Below, piece after piece: positions 23,064-35,134 of a stretch of 64,000 nucleotides of DNA. This stretch comes from Bubalus kerabau (lineage: Eukaryota; Chordata; Mammalia; Artiodactyla; Bovidae). Position 1 is the first letter of the stretch. Every line of letters starts with the position of its first letter. Position numbers and translations under genes: made by a program. The notes under the pieces are model-generated. The model ran no database searches, was not told the DNA's origin, and saw nothing but the letters and a program-made list of their open reading frames with translations. The stretch is from positions 44,603,001-44,667,000 of the forward strand of contig NC_073630.1 of assembly GCF_029407905.1 (NCBI RefSeq), in the 5' to 3' direction.

Positions 23064-26000
23064 ATGGCAATGGGATTATACTTAATCAATAATTACCTTA
23101 AATGTAAATGGGTTAAATGCCCCAACCAAAAGACAAAGACTGGCTGAATGGATACAAAAATGAGACCCCTATATATGCTGTTTATAAGAGACCCACCTCA
23201 AAACAAGGGACACATACAGGCTGAAAGTGAAGGGCTGGAAAAAGATATTTCATGCAAATGGAGACCAAAAGAAAGCAGGAGTAGCAATACTCATATTAGA
23301 TAAAATAGACTTTGAAATAAAGGCTGTGAAAAGAGACAATGAAGGACACTACATAATGATCAAAGGATCAATCCAAGAAGAAGATAGAACAATTATAAAT
23401 ATATATGCAACCAACATACGAGCACTGCAATATGTAAGGCAAATGCTAACAAGTATGAAAGGGAAAATAAACAGTAACACAATAATAGTGGGAGGTTTTA
23501 CCATTCACAGAAAATCAGCAAGGAAACACAAACTTTAAATGATACAATGGAACAGTTAGACCTAATTTATATCTATAAGACATCACCCACAAAACAATGA
23601 ATTTCACCTTTTCCTCAAGTGCACATGGAACCTTCTCCAGGATAGATCACATCCTGGGCCATAGATCACATCCTGATCTATCCAGGACAGATCACATCCT
23701 GGGCCATAGATCACATCCTGATCTATCCAGGGTGGATCACATCCTGATCTATCCAGGATAGATCACAGCCTTGGTAAATTCAAAAAAATTGAAATCATCT
23801 CAAGCATCTTTTCTGATCACAGTGCAGTAAGATTAGATGTCAACTACAGGAAAAAAAAAAAAACAACTATTAAAAGTACAAACATATGGAAGCTAAAAAA
23901 CACACTCTGAATAACTAAAAAATCACAGAAGAAAAAAAAAGAAATCAAATATGCATAGAAACAAATGAAAATGAAAACATAAAAACTCAAACCTATGGGA
24001 TTCAGTAAAAGCAGTTCAAAGGGGAAGGTTCATAGCAATACAAGCTTACCTCAAGAAACAAGAGAAAAATCAAATAACCTAACTCAACACCTAACAAAAC
24101 TAGAAAAAGAAGAAATGAAGAACCCCAGGGTTAGTAGAAGGAAAGAAATCATAAAGATTAGGGCAGAGATGAATGAAAAAGAAACAAAGGAGACCATAGC
24201 AAAAATCAACAAAGCTAAAAGCTGGTTCTTTGAGAAGATAAAATAGACAAACCATTAGCCAGACTCATCAAAAACAGGGGGTGGGGAGGGGGAGAAGAAT
24301 CAAATCAACAAAATTAGAAATGAAAATGGAGAAATCACAACAGACAACACAGAAATACAAAGGATCATAAGAGACTACTACCAGCAGTTATATGCCAATA
24401 AAATGGACAACTTGGATGAAATGGGCAAATTCTTAGAAAAGTATAACTTTCCCAAGCTGGACCAGGACGAAATAGAAAATCTTAACAGACCCATCACAAG
24501 CACAGAAATCAAAACTGTAATCAGAAATCTTCCAACATACAAAAGCCTAGGACTAGATGGCTTCACAGCTGAATTCTACCAAAAATTTAGAGAAGAGCTA
24601 ATGCCTATCCTACTCAAACTCATCCAGAAAATTGCAGAGGAAGGTAAACTTCCAAACTCATTCTATGAGGCCACCATCACCCTAATACCAAAACCAGACA
24701 AAGAAGCCACAAAAAAAAGAAAACTATAGGTCAATATCACTGATGAACATAGATGCAAAAATCCTTAACAAAATTCTAGCAAACAGAATCCAACAACATA
24801 TTAAAAATATCAAACATCATGACCAAGTGGGCTTTATCCTAGGGATGCAAGGATTCTTCAATACTCACAAATCAATCAATGTGATACACCACATTAACAA
24901 ATTGAAAGATAAAAACCATATGATTATCTCAATAGATAGAGAGAAAGCCTTTGACAAAATTCAACATCCATTTATGATTAAAAAAAAAACCCTCCAGAAA
25001 GCAGGAATAGAAGGAACATACCTCAACATAATAAAAGCCATAGATGATAAACCCACAGCAAATATTATCCTCAATGGTGAAAAAATTGAAACCATTTGCC
25101 CTAAAGTCAGGAACAAGACAAGGGTGCCCACTCTCATCACTACTATTCAACATAGTTTTGGAAGATTTAGCCAACAGCAATTAGAAAAGAAAAAGAAATA
25201 AAAGGAATCCAGATCGGAAAAGAAGAAGTAAAACTCTTACTGTTTTCAGATGACATAATCCTCTACATAGAAAACTCTAAAGACCCCACCAGATAATTAT
25301 TAGAGCTAATCAATAAACATAGTAAAGTTGCAGGATATAAAATTGACACATAGAAATCCCTTTCATTCTTACATACTAACAGTGAGAAAACAGAAAGAGA
25401 AATTATGGAAATAACTTAATTTACCATTGCAATGAAAAGAATAAAATACTTGGGAATAAATCTACCTAAAGAAACAAAAGACCTATCTATAGAGAACTAT
25501 AAAACACTGATGAAAGAAATCAAAGATGACACAAATAGATGGAGAAATATACCATGTTCTTGGATCGTAAGAATCAATATAGTGAAAATGAGTATACTAC
25601 CCAAAGCAATCTATAGATTCAATGCAATCCCTATCAAGCTACCAACGGTATTTTTCACAGAGCTAGAACAAATAATTTCACAATTTGTATGGAAATACAA
25701 AAAACCTCGAATAGCCAAAGCAATCTTGAGAAAGAAGAATGGAACTGGAGGAATCAACCTGCCTTACTTCAGACTAGACTACAAAGCTACAGTCATCAAG
25801 ACAGTATGGTACTGGCACAAAGACAGAAACATAGATCAATGGAACAAAATAGAAAGCCTAGAGATAAATCCACGCACCTATGGATATCATATCTTTGACA
25901 AAGGGGGCAAGAATATACAATGGAGAAAAGACAATCTCTTTAACAAGTGGTGCTGGGAAAACTTGTCAACCACTTGTAAAAGAATGAAACTAGAACATTT

Positions 26001-26941
26001 TCTAACACCATACACAAAAATAAACTCAAAATGGATTAAAGATCTAAATGTAAGACAAGAAACTATAAAACTCCTAAAGGAAAGCACAGGCAAAACACTC
26101 TGACATAAATCACAGCAGGATCCTCTATGACCCACCTCCTAGAGTAATGGAAATAAAAGCAAAAATAAACAAATGGGACCTAATTAAACTTAAAAGCTTC
26201 TGCGCAATGAAGGAAACTATAAGCGAGGTGAAAAGACAGCCTTCAGAATGGGAGAAAATAATAGCAAACAAAGCAACTGACAAAGAATTAATCTCAAAAA
26301 TATACAAGCAGTTTCCAGAAAAATAAATGAACCAATCAAAAAAATGGGCCAAAGAACTAAACAGACATTTCTCCAGAGAAGACATACAGGTTGCTAAAAA
26401 ACACATGAAAAAACTCATTATCAGAGAAATGAAAATCAAAATCACAATGAGCTACCATCTCACGCTGGTCAGAATGGCTGCTATCAAAAAGTTTACAAAC
26501 AATAAATGCTGGAGAGGGTGTGGAGAAAAGGGAACCCTCTTACACTGTTGGTGGGAATGCAAAGTAGTATAGCCACTATGGAGAAAAGTGTAGAGATTCC
26601 TTAAAAAACTGGAAATAGAACTTCCATACAACCCAGAAATCCCACAGCTTGGCATACACACTGAGGAAACCAGAACTGAAAGAGACACATATACCCCAGT
26701 GTTCATCGTAGCATGGTTTACAATAGCCAGGACATGGAAGCAACCTAGATGCCCGTCAGCAGATGAATGGATAAGAAAGCTGTGGTACATATACACAATG
26801 GAATATTACTCAGCTATTAAAAAGAATGCATTTGAATCAGTTCTAATGAGGTGGATGAAACTGGAGCCTATTATACAGAGTGGAGTAAGTCAGAAAGAAA
26901 AATACCAATACTGTATATCAATGCATATATATGGAATTTAG
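23064..26941 (+). pseudogene. L1 ORF2 (endonuclease + reverse transcriptase) remnant
   Basis: Starts at ATG 23064. Endonuclease: 'PYICCL' at 23167-23184 is followed by TAA (23185-23187) where the catalytic QETH motif needs glutamine; 'IFHANGDQKKAGVAIL' and 'GHYIMIKGSIQEED' come after. 23640-23756 is an expanded repeat that shifts the frame. Reverse transcriptase: 'GFTAEFYQKFREELMPILLK' (24561 onward), motif A 'SIDREKAFDKIQHPF', motif B 'RQGCPLS' in a shifted frame, and motif C as F-SDD (25243-25254) instead of FADD. A 223-codon block is open at 25432-26103. The C-terminal Cys motif CX3CX7HX4C is at 26507-26560. Ends with TAG at 26941. Several homopolymer indels break the frame. Confidence 0.93.
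23640..23756 (+). repeat. Tandem repeat with internal hairpin inside L1 endonuclease region
   Basis: Two 45-bp units (23641-23685, 23686-23730) and a 26-bp partial unit (23731-23756). Each full unit has ggatagatca-type sequence near its start and its reverse complement tgatctatcc near its end; in unit 1 the arms are 23640-23649 and 23674-23683. Intact L1 copies have only one pass through this sequence, to my knowledge. Confidence 0.9.
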
Positions 26942-27301
26942 AAAGATGGTAATGATGACCTATATGTGAGACAGCAATAGAGACACAGATGTAAAGAACA
27001 GAATTTTGGACTCTGTGGGAGAAGGCGAGGGTGGGATGATTTGAGAGAATAGTATTGAAACATGTATATTATCATATGTGAAATAGATCATCCGTTCAGA
27101 TTTGATCCATGAGACAGGGTGCTCAGGGCTGGTGCACTGGGATGACCCTGAGGGATGGGATGGGGAGGGAGGTGGGAGGGGGGGATTCAGGATGGGAAAC
27201 TCATGTACACCCATGGCTGATTCATGTTATTGTATGGCAAAAACCAATACAATATTGTAAAGTAATTAGCCTCCAATTAAAATAAATAAATAAAATTTTT
27301 A
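26942..27301 (+). other. L1 3' UTR
   Basis: Follows the ORF2 stop. Contains a G-rich stretch at 27150-27187 ('gggatggggagggaggtggg'), common in L1 3' UTRs, then 'caatattgtaaagtaattag' and an A-rich '(aaat)n' end. The short L1 at 38113-38390 matches this region. Confidence 0.9.
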
Positions 27302-27517
27302 AAAATTTTAAGAAGAAATAAAGAAGTGAAACATTGTTTAAATATACAAATTTCATTGAACTCCCTGAAAGGAGAAAGAGAATGTGAGATGGTACCAAGT
27401 AGAACCTGAGAGGAGATCTACAGGAAAGGCCAAAAAGAGCTTTTACCTTGACTTATGATTATGAACTATTTCCTCAGGAAATAAAAGCACAAGAATTTAG
27501 TGTGTTAATAGTTATAT

Positions 27518-27639
27518 GAAAGTGAAAGTGAAGTCACTCAGTCATGTCCGACTCTTTTCAACCCCATGGACTGTAGCCTACCAGGCTCCTCCGTCCATGG
27601 GATTTTCCAGGCAAGAATACTGGAGTGGGTTGCCATTTC
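27518..27639 (-). mobile_element. BOV-A-type SINE, head missing
   Basis: Antisense body 'gaagtcactcagtcatgtcc', 'taccaggctcctccgtcc', 'ggagtgggttgccattt'. Ends abruptly before the tRNA-derived head. No clear TSD. Confidence 0.9.
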
Positions 27640-28014
27640 ATAGTCACCATCATTTAATTTGCTGTCAATTGTCATAATTCATCATTTGTCATATAGGGTT
27701 TGTATGATCCCTACACAGGAGGGGTAGGCAGGGGAGAAGAGAAAGGGCGGGTCCATCTCTGGTGCCTGCTTAGGTGGTCAAAGCTTAGGAAGTGAAGGAG
27801 AACTAAGCGGCCAGTGGAATTAGAAATCTTATCCTAGGATGAGCCAATTGTCATAGCAGTTGGAGTCAACTTTTGTTCTCTACTCCAAGAATTTAGCAAA
27901 GGACTTAGACACAGACAAAACTTGCCAGATGCCAAGCAGACATCAGTGTGAAGCATGGAATGAGAACAACTAAGGGAGAGAAAAAAAGTTGATTTATTTA
28001 GTTTTTTCTTTCAA
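27640..28014. other. No recognised feature
   Basis: Includes a purine-rich patch at 27718-27750 and otherwise nothing recognised. Confidence 0.4.
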
Positions 28015-28270
28015 ATATTTAATGACTATTTATTGAATACCTTCAATATGCCAGGTCTACAGTAGAATTTGGTAATATAATTATAAGCAACACTGGCACA
28101 ATCTTTGATATCATGTGGAATAGATTCTAGGAGAAAGAAAAATATTAATCTAATAGTTCTGAAAATAAAATCAAATTACAATTATAAAGAGTGACAAAGG
28201 AAAAAGTTGCTATAAGAACATATAAAGAGGAGATATGACTTCTACGTACTGCATCTTTAAGGATCCCTTT
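28015..28270 (-). repeat. L2 LINE 3' fragment
   Basis: 'tgactatttattgaatacc' and 'atatgccaggtctacag' are the antisense L2 3' end. Followed by weakly matching text to about 28270. Confidence 0.55.
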
Positions 28271-28688
28271 CCTTCTGGTTTTCAGTTAGATTCAATCAAT
28301 GGTAGGTGCCAGTTCTAGGTAGCAATTTGTTATGGCAACAAGAGGAAATTAATACAGGAATCACTGGCTTGTGGGCAGCAAGAGGCACCAAGGTAATTTT
28401 CCAGTAATGGGGATGGTATGCCAAAGGATTGTTTTCATTGGAAGAGTGATATCTGTAGAGTAGACTTTTATAAATATTGTGTTTGATGCAGTCACTTATT
28501 CAGAGATGGTTTTGACAGTTGTGCTGATATTTCAGACAGGATCCCTCATCATTTTGAGTTCTAATCTTCTTGAATTTAGCACCAAATCATTCCAATGCTG
28601 AATAAGACTCCATTGCTCTTTTGTTAGTTTAATGGGAAATTTTAAAATAAATTCAGATTCTCCTTTGAAGAACAGTATCAGAGCTCTT
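28271..28688. other. No recognised feature
   Basis: Nothing identified before the next SINE. Confidence 0.4.
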
Positions 28689-28797
28689 TGCTGCTAAGTC
28701 GCTTCAGTCGTGTCTGACTCTGTGCGACCCCATAGACGGCAGCCCATCAGGCTCCACCGTCCCTGGGATTCTCCAGGCAAGAACACTGGAGTGGGTT
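28689..28797 (-). mobile_element. Half of a BOV-A2 SINE (one monomer)
   Basis: Starts with the antisense (ctg)n-type tail 'tgctgctaagtcgcttcagt', has 'gaccccatagacggcagcc', and stops at 'ggagtgggttt'. Only the 3'-terminal monomer of a BOV-A2 is present. Confidence 0.92.
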
Positions 28798-28919
28798 TAA
28801 TTTAATATAAAAAAAGGCCTTTTTATATACTCACTCCTTTTTTATCTTATCCAACCTCATGGATATAAGTAACTTGTATATGGAGAAGATTCACCTTTTA
28901 CATTTCTAGCTCTAACCCC

Positions 28920-29520
28920 TTAAGCTCTAGACTTATAACTAACTGCCTATTGGATATTCTCACTTGAATATTTAGTAGACGTCTCATAATCAACATGTGC
29001 TAAACTGAGTTCCTGACCTCCCTCCTCCCTAACCAGCTCCTCCCATGGCTTTCTCCTTTCCATTAATGAAATGCTTGAATACTTTCAGTCTTTTAAGTCA
29101 ACAACACTGGAGTCCTCCTTAGGAACCCTGATGTCTCTACCTTCAGATCAGCTATCCCTACCTTTACCACTTCCCATCACCTCCACTGCTGCTACTCTGA
29201 TCAGAAATCCTATCTTCTCCAGCTGGAGTTTCTGTAATAGCTTTCTAATAGGTATACTCGCTTCTATCTCTACTCTCTAGACGTTCTGTTTTCGAAGCAG
29301 CAGAATAAGCCTTTTAGCATGGAGTCAGAACATGTCACTTAGCTGTTTAATACTATGCAAGAGCCTCCAATTTCAGTTACTTAGCCAAAGTCCTTAAAAT
29401 TGTCCATAAATCCTGATGTAACCTGGCCACCACTTGTCCCTCTGATCCTTTACTCTACTGCATTCATGAGAACCTCCTTGAATGAATATGTTCCTACTTC
29501 AGATATACTGTAATGCAGGA
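28920..29520 (+). repeat. L2 LINE 3' half, long copy
   Basis: Sense landmarks run in order: 'tcacctccactgctgctact' (29167), 'tcttctccagctggagtttctg', 'atggagtcagaacatgtcac' (29319), 'tgcaagagcctccaatttcag' and 'atgtaacctggccacc' (29414). The longest L2 relic in the window; no open frame. Confidence 0.7.
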
Positions 29521-29674
29521 GTGGAAGTACATGTAATCCCCAGAGAGGGACTAGTGAGATGGCTAGAGGTGTCTCTCCTCCCTCTCTCCCTCCTTCCTGC
29601 CTTCATAACTTCCTTGCATAATTCATATGGTAAAACATTTGGTACCTTCTCATACATGTTATGTAGCTGATAGA

Positions 29675-29870
29675 TGCTAGAGACAGGAAAATCAATAAAA
29701 TACCAGCATTCACAATTCAGAAGGGAAAACTCTTATGTAAACCAACCAATACAAAGCAATGTAATAAATGCAGACATAGAATTATAGGGTGCAATTAAAG
29801 AACAGCATGTCAAAGTTGGGGACAATAATTCTTGACCATATAAGATCATTCTAACCAGTGTAGTGTGGAA
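29675..29870 (-). repeat. L2-like fragment
   Basis: 'ccagcattcacaattcagaa', then 'ataaatgcagacatagaatt', resemble the antisense L2 3' region ('cattcta...ataaacaagtaa'). Weak. Confidence 0.35.
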
Positions 29871-30482
29871 GTACCCAGATATTCTACATTATTCAGTGAT
29901 CTGAACGTAGCTCTACATGGTAAACATATTTCCCCAGTAGCCATGCCAGTGTTCTCTCCACAAGGCATGAGCTAACCACTGAATTTTGTTTGTTTTGCCA
30001 CAATTCTAGAACATTATAATTTCATATTTTTTTTTCTTTTCATGAGTTAGGGATGATGATGGTTATAGGGAGCACTGCCATTCTGAAATCATACTGAGAC
30101 TAGAAGTCTGAGAACAGTTTTAATTAACACCTCTCTAAAATGCTTTGCTGAATAATGATAACTTGAGAACCAAATTGTAATCAAATTTTGATGACTTTCT
30201 CTATAAGGCAAAGTTCCCAAGAAAATAGAAAATGAAAGGCACGTATACAGTATATTCCCTTCACAAACAACAAGATCTTTTCCTAACTCTTAGCATCTAT
30301 GATAAAAGAGTGTTAAACATTTTATCTTTCTAGAGAATTGATGTCTAATATTCTGACATTAAAATCTGAATATTTTGTAAATTTTTTTAAAACAGGCTTC
30401 AAACAAATTTTGAGTGACTCCATATATATTTCAAAGTATATCTCTAAATTATCTTTTCAGCAAAATTCATTCATAAATAATT
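29871..30482. other. No recognised feature
   Basis: AT-rich, no repeat or gene recognised. Confidence 0.4.
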
Positions 30483-30494
30483 AGTCATATACCT

Positions 30495-30718
30495 GCGTGT
30501 GTACTAAATCACTTCAGTCATGTCCAACTCTTTGTGACTCTATGGACTGTAGCCTGCTAGATTCCTCTGTCCATGGTGATTCTTCAGGAAATAATACAAG
30601 AGTGAGTTGCCATGCCCTCCTCCAGGGGATCTTCCCAACCTAGGAATCGAACCCAAGTCTCCTATGTCTACTGCATTGGCAGGTGGGTTCTTTACCACTA
30701 GCACCACCTGGGAAGCCC
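30495..30718 (-). mobile_element. Bov-tA SINE
   Basis: Full-length antisense copy from 'gtgtgtactaaatcacttca' to the head 'agcaccacctgggaagccc'. Perfect 12-bp TSD agtcatatacct at 30483-30494 and 30719-30730. Confidence 0.96.
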
Positions 30719-30794
30719 AGTCATATACCTACTCCATAGTAATAGCTAAGGATGTGATGCATGAAGGCAAGCAAACACAACTGATAAAAGTAGA

Positions 30795-31440
30795 TACTGT
30801 AAATCCAAGAAGACTGAAATCATATCAAGTATCTTTTCTAACCACAAACTAGAAATCAATTACAAGAAGAAAACTGGAAAATTTACAAATATGTGGGGGT
30901 TAAATAAAATACTACTGAACAACCAATGGGTCAAACAAGAATTCAAAAGAGAAGTCAAAATATATCTTGAGACAAATGAAAATAGAAATACACTATACTG
31001 AAAAATGGGTGGACTTAAGCACATTATACTAAATGAAACAAGCCAAACAGAGAAAAATAAATACTGTATGGTGTCACACATGCGATATTTAAAAAGGTCA
31101 AACTCATAGAAACAGAAAGTACAAAAGTGGTTGCAAGGGCCTAGGAGTCAAGGAAATAGGGAGAGTTTGTAAAAGGGTACCAGCTTTCAGTTTATAAGAT
31201 GAATAGGGTCTGAGAATCTAATGCATAGAATCCTTGTTATAGGTAATAACACTGTATTGTATAATTGAAATTTTTCAAAGAATAGAACTTAAATGTTCTC
31301 ACTGAAAAACCAAACAAAGAAAATGATAAATATGTGAGGTGATGGATCTATTAATTAAATATATGAGGAAATCTTTTCACAACGTGTGTGTAAAATCATC
31401 ATGATATACACTTAAAATATATTATACCTTTGTCAATCAT
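30795..31440 (+). mobile_element. Old L1 with internal deletion
   Basis: 30795-31005 aligns with the ORF2 endonuclease/RT junction ('aactagaaatcaattacaag', 'atgtgggggttaaataaa', 'gagacaaatgaaaatagaaa'). It passes directly into L1 3' UTR text ('gcacattatactaaatgaaa', 'ataacactgtattgtataat', 'gatatacacttaaaatata'). Most of ORF2 is therefore missing between them. Confidence 0.65.
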
Positions 31441-32089
31441 AGTTTAACAAAGCCAAAATAAACAGATTAATGGAGAAAATATCAGAATGTCCTGCACATG
31501 GTAATAGTAAACACTGTTTTTTTAAAACTTGTTTTAGCTATATGAGAACACAGGCATACACATAGATGCTCACTGAATTTCCTTGTAAAATGTATTCTTA
31601 TTGTGAGTTGAGACAAAAGAACTTAGAAAAAATATTTTTAGGCCCTGGTTTCCTCCACAATGCTATAAAGTCACCATTTCTCCAATATATCCATACTTTG
31701 AGCTTCTTATTAATATGCAGAAATGTCACGTGTTTATTAATGGGCAATAACAAAACACATGTAGTATCCTATATGATATATGTATTATCCAATCAGAAGG
31801 GACACTGAAATAGAGAACCAGAGGTCTCCATCTCTACCAAATGTTAAAAGATAAATCAATGAATATAAATAAAAAAGATAATAAAATTAGAATCATATGC
31901 CCAGATATTTGCATGTGGTAACAATTTGCTGAGATAAATAGAGCTAAATGACCTTTCAGAATTTGTCCTGCCCCTTTTAGTTCTTGGTTCTAAAATATAT
32001 TCCTCATCTTAAGTCACAAACATTCCTCCAAGAGTATATTTGACTTAATTACCTATACCTTTAAGTGTAAATGCAGCCTTTCCAAGAGA
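31441..32089. other. No recognised feature
   Basis: The 80-codon frame at 31566-31808 has no recognised content. No repeat named. Confidence 0.4.
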
Positions 32090-32370
32090 AGCCTACATTT
32101 TAGTTAAATTATTCTATCAGATTGCCTTCCTTCTAAGATGAGGCTAAGTCTAATGTTGAAGTGAAGATGGTAGAGATGGTAAGAAATCTGCCCTAGGGCA
32201 CACAGATGATGAGGGACCCTCACTTAATCTTTTTAAATGTTTGGTTTACTGAGTATTAATTTATTACATTTATTCCTACTTCAGAGGATTGTTTTGAGAA
32301 CTAAATGTGATAATATCTGAAACATGTAGGACAATTTTTATGATGTATTAGTGACTCATAAAAAGTTAGT
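32090..32370 (+). repeat. MIR-like fragments
   Basis: 'gccctagggcacacagatgatgagg' (32192-32215) and 'cagaggattgttttgagaac taaatgtgataat' (32282-32314) fit two parts of MIR in sense orientation. Diverged. Confidence 0.45.
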
Positions 32371-32429
32371 CTCTCCCATGCCCCACAGCCAATCTGTTCT
32401 TCGCTGTAAATTCAAAGTTAGAGATTCTG

Positions 32430-32707
32430 TTTAAAAAAATACATTTATCTATTTTTGGTTGCACTGGGTCTTTGTTGCTGTACATGGGCTTTCTCTAGTT
32501 GCAGAGTTGGGGCTACTATCTAGGGTGGGGCTCAGGTTTCTTATTGTGGTGGCTTCTCTAGTTGTAGACCACAGACTCTAGGCACATGGGCTCAGTAGTT
32601 CTGGCTCACAGGTTTAGTTTCCCCATGGCATGTGGAATCTTCCTGGGCCAGGGATACAACCTGTGTCCTCTGCATTGGTAGGCGGATTCCTATCCAATGT
32701 ACCACTG
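32430..32707 (-). mobile_element. CHR-type SINE (cetartiodactyl tRNA-Glu SINE)
   Basis: Antisense CHR text: 'tgcactgggtctttgttgct', 'gggctttctctagttgcag', 'tgtggtggcttctctagttg', 'ggctcagtagttctggctc', 'ccaggatacaacctgtgtcc'-like, 'gcattggtaggcggattcc'. The very 5' head is worn. gattct at 32423-32428 and 32708-32713 may be a short TSD. This family predates the Bov SINEs. Confidence 0.88.
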
Positions 32708-32714
32708 GATTCTT

Positions 32715-33395
32715 AAACAACCCACTCAAAACTGGACATAACTAATGATGCACTTGAAAATTTGCTTAGGGTTCTTAAGAGCAGAAACAGAAGTTTCTGT
32801 GTCCCACTGGGTGGATTGAAATGCTTTCCTTCTCTGTTAAGGTTGAGGTTTGCTAACCATGGAAACCAGATTGGAGGGAAACCAGTGAATCTCATTCCTG
32901 CTGCTGAGCCTCCATTGTTAGGATCCTTCAGGAAGGTCACTGTCAAATATGCATCTAATTACACTGGTTGGTGAGCATCCGTAGGGAACATGAGTGGGCC
33001 ACCCTTCCCCACTTTCACACTTTTATTAATATATTGATGTGGGAGCCTTGAATTGCAGAGAGACCTCTGACTGGATGTAAACGATGACTTTTTCAGTCAG
33101 ATTCACTCATTGTTATTTTACTTGAACTTATATCATATGAAAATTTTAGTCCTAATAGTTTACACAACTTCTATACCCAACACATTCATTATTCGGTCCT
33201 TTCTGTAGAATTAAAACTTAAACTTTGTTTTTGTTAAATGATCCGGTGGGAGATGTCATCTAATACCCAAGATTTAACAGTTTGGTTTTAGTCCAACCAC
33301 ACATGAATTGACTGACTTACAAATGCTCTAACTGGAAGATTTCAGAACTTTGGTAGTTTGCTTTTATCATTATCATTTTTAATCTACTACTATTG
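32715..33395. other. No recognised feature
   Basis: Both strands have ~70-codon open frames (32713-32974), without domain or splice context. No repeat recognised. Confidence 0.4.
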
Positions 33396-33985
33396 TTTTT
33401 TGGGGTTCAAGAATCACTGCAGATGGTAATTGCAGCCATGAAATTAAAAGACGCTTACTCCTTGGAAGGAAAGTTATAACCAACCTAGATAGCATATTTA
33501 AAAACAGAGACAATACTTTACCAACAAAGGTCCATCTAGTCAAGGCTATGGTTTCTCCAGTAGTCATGTATGGATGTGAGAGTTGGACAGTGAAGAAAGC
33601 TGAGCACTGAAGAATTGATGCTTTGAATTGTGGTGTTGGAAAAGACTGTTGAGAGTCCCTTGGACTGCAAGAAGATCCAACCAGTCCATCCTAAAGGAGA
33701 TCAGTCCTGGGTGTTCATTGGAAGGACTAATGTTGAAGTTGAAATTCCAATACTTTGGCCACCTCATGCGAAGAGTTGACTCATTGGAAAAGATCCTAAT
33801 GTTGGGAAGGATTGGGGGCAGGAGGAGAAGGGGACGACAGAGGATGAGATGGCTGGATGGATCACTGACTCGATGGACATGGATTTGGGTGGACTTCAGG
33901 AGTTGGTGACGGACAGGGAGGCCTGGCGTGCTGCAGTTCATGGGGTCGCAAAGAGTCGGACACCACTGAGCAACTGAACTGAACT
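33396..33985 (+). mobile_element. BovB LINE 3' fragment with degraded ORF2
   Basis: 5'-truncated BovB starting at 'ggggttcaagaatcactgc'. Protein-level landmarks are split among frames: 'LLLGRKVITN', 'VVMYGCESWTVKKAEH' then an early TGA (33608-33610), and 'VPWTARRSNQSILKEISPGC' in another frame (open 33628-33909). Ends with the BovB tail 'actgagcaactgaactgaac'. RT catalytic motifs are absent. Confidence 0.93.
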
Positions 33986-34179
33986 ATTAAATTACATATA
34001 TAAATTTTATATAGTTATAATAAATGTGACAACTACTTCAGCTCAATAAAATGTATAGTTAATAATTGCTACTAGATTAAAATATTTGTGACTAGAATTT
34101 ATGTAACTGAACTAGGATAAAAGGAACCTACTTGTCTGTTCATTTACTATAACAAATACAGTCAATGTCTTAGTCATAT

Positions 34180-34525
34180 TTCCTTGACTTATTCTGTAAG
34201 TCATCTAAGACACTACAGCTACCTGAGGGTGCTCCTTCCTGGAACCCAGCAAAATGCCTACCCAGGAGGTAACCGCATGGGAGCAACAGTAACTCACAAT
34301 CACCCAACAAGATATAGCACTGTCCTACTGGGCAGTCTCTGAGATGTTCTCTGTGAGACTGAGCCCCACATGCCCATTACCCTCTACTAATCTTCCCTTC
34401 TTCCTTGTCTCCCTGTGTCATTCCTTAAGATGGCTTCCTGGGGTGACTTCCCAAACAAACTCCTTGTACCCATATGGTTGTCTGGGCATCTGATACAGGG
34501 GGACCTGAACCAAGACATTTACTTG
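34180..34525 (+). repeat. Old LTR-like interspersed repeat
   Basis: Has the feel of an LTR 3' half: a pyrimidine-rich stretch at 34393-34425, 'aaacaaactccttgtaccc' (the usual 'aataaactacttgcacc' region), and an end 'gggacctgaaccaagaca'. Family not identified. Confidence 0.4.
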
Positions 34526-34544
34526 TTAATTTTTTTTGAGATTT

Positions 34545-34765
34545 ATTGAATCCTTTTTCTGTGCCAGACATCTTTCATTTATTATATCTGAAACCTCAGC
34601 AACAGTAGTTCTATTATTTTAATACTCATTTTACAGAGGATAAATGGAAATTTAAAGAGATTAAGATAACATATAAATCATAGTAGGTGGCAAAGCCTAG
34701 AATCAGTTTCTATTCTTCCACTGCTTCTATTGTTCCACTACCATCCTTTGCTTTTATGCTGTGAT
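34545..34765 (+). repeat. MIR SINE
   Basis: 'tttattgaatcctttttctgtgcc', 'actcattttacagagga' and 'catagtaggtggcaaagcc' in MIR order. Confidence 0.65.
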
Positions 34766-35134
34766 TGCTGATTCATAAAGTGAACATGGACTACATTGTT
34801 ATACACTTGCATTCTCTAAAGCTCAAATTTCTGAGTGGGTTTTGACCTAAATGACACAAAGTTGTGTCTTTTTGCTGTGACACAAGCATAGAAGGCTCCT
34901 CTTTGGCTGGACGAGCTCCCATTGACTCTGTACCTCACGTACTCACTGCTCAAGGCTTCATTTTCATCAGATGGGCAATGAAAAGCCTTGATCTAAATGA
35001 TCTTTGGGATCCATTAAAGAGTCAGTGTTATACAAACCTGAGTGATGTGTAGTCTAGTCCTCAAGCCAATCCTACTGCTCTAGGTTTTGTTTTTGTTTTT
35101 TTTTTTTATGTTGAATTATCTTTAAAAACACTTC
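34766..35134. other. No recognised feature
   Basis: No repeat named; ends in a T-rich tract at 35083-35107. Confidence 0.4.

Larger units (their letters stand above)
19297..27301 (+). mobile_element. Full-length L1 (ruminant L1_BT type), inactive
   Basis: About 8.0 kb from the 5' start 'gggggcagtcctaagatgg' to an A-rich 3' end '(aaat)n'. All parts are in order: a ~2.8 kb 5' UTR, ORF1, ORF2 and 3' UTR. A perfect 14-bp TSD, aaaattttaagaag, lies at 19283-19296 and 27302-27315, so the copy is complete end to end. Both reading frames are broken by stops and indels, so it cannot move on its own. No younger SINE has inserted in it. Confidence 0.96.
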
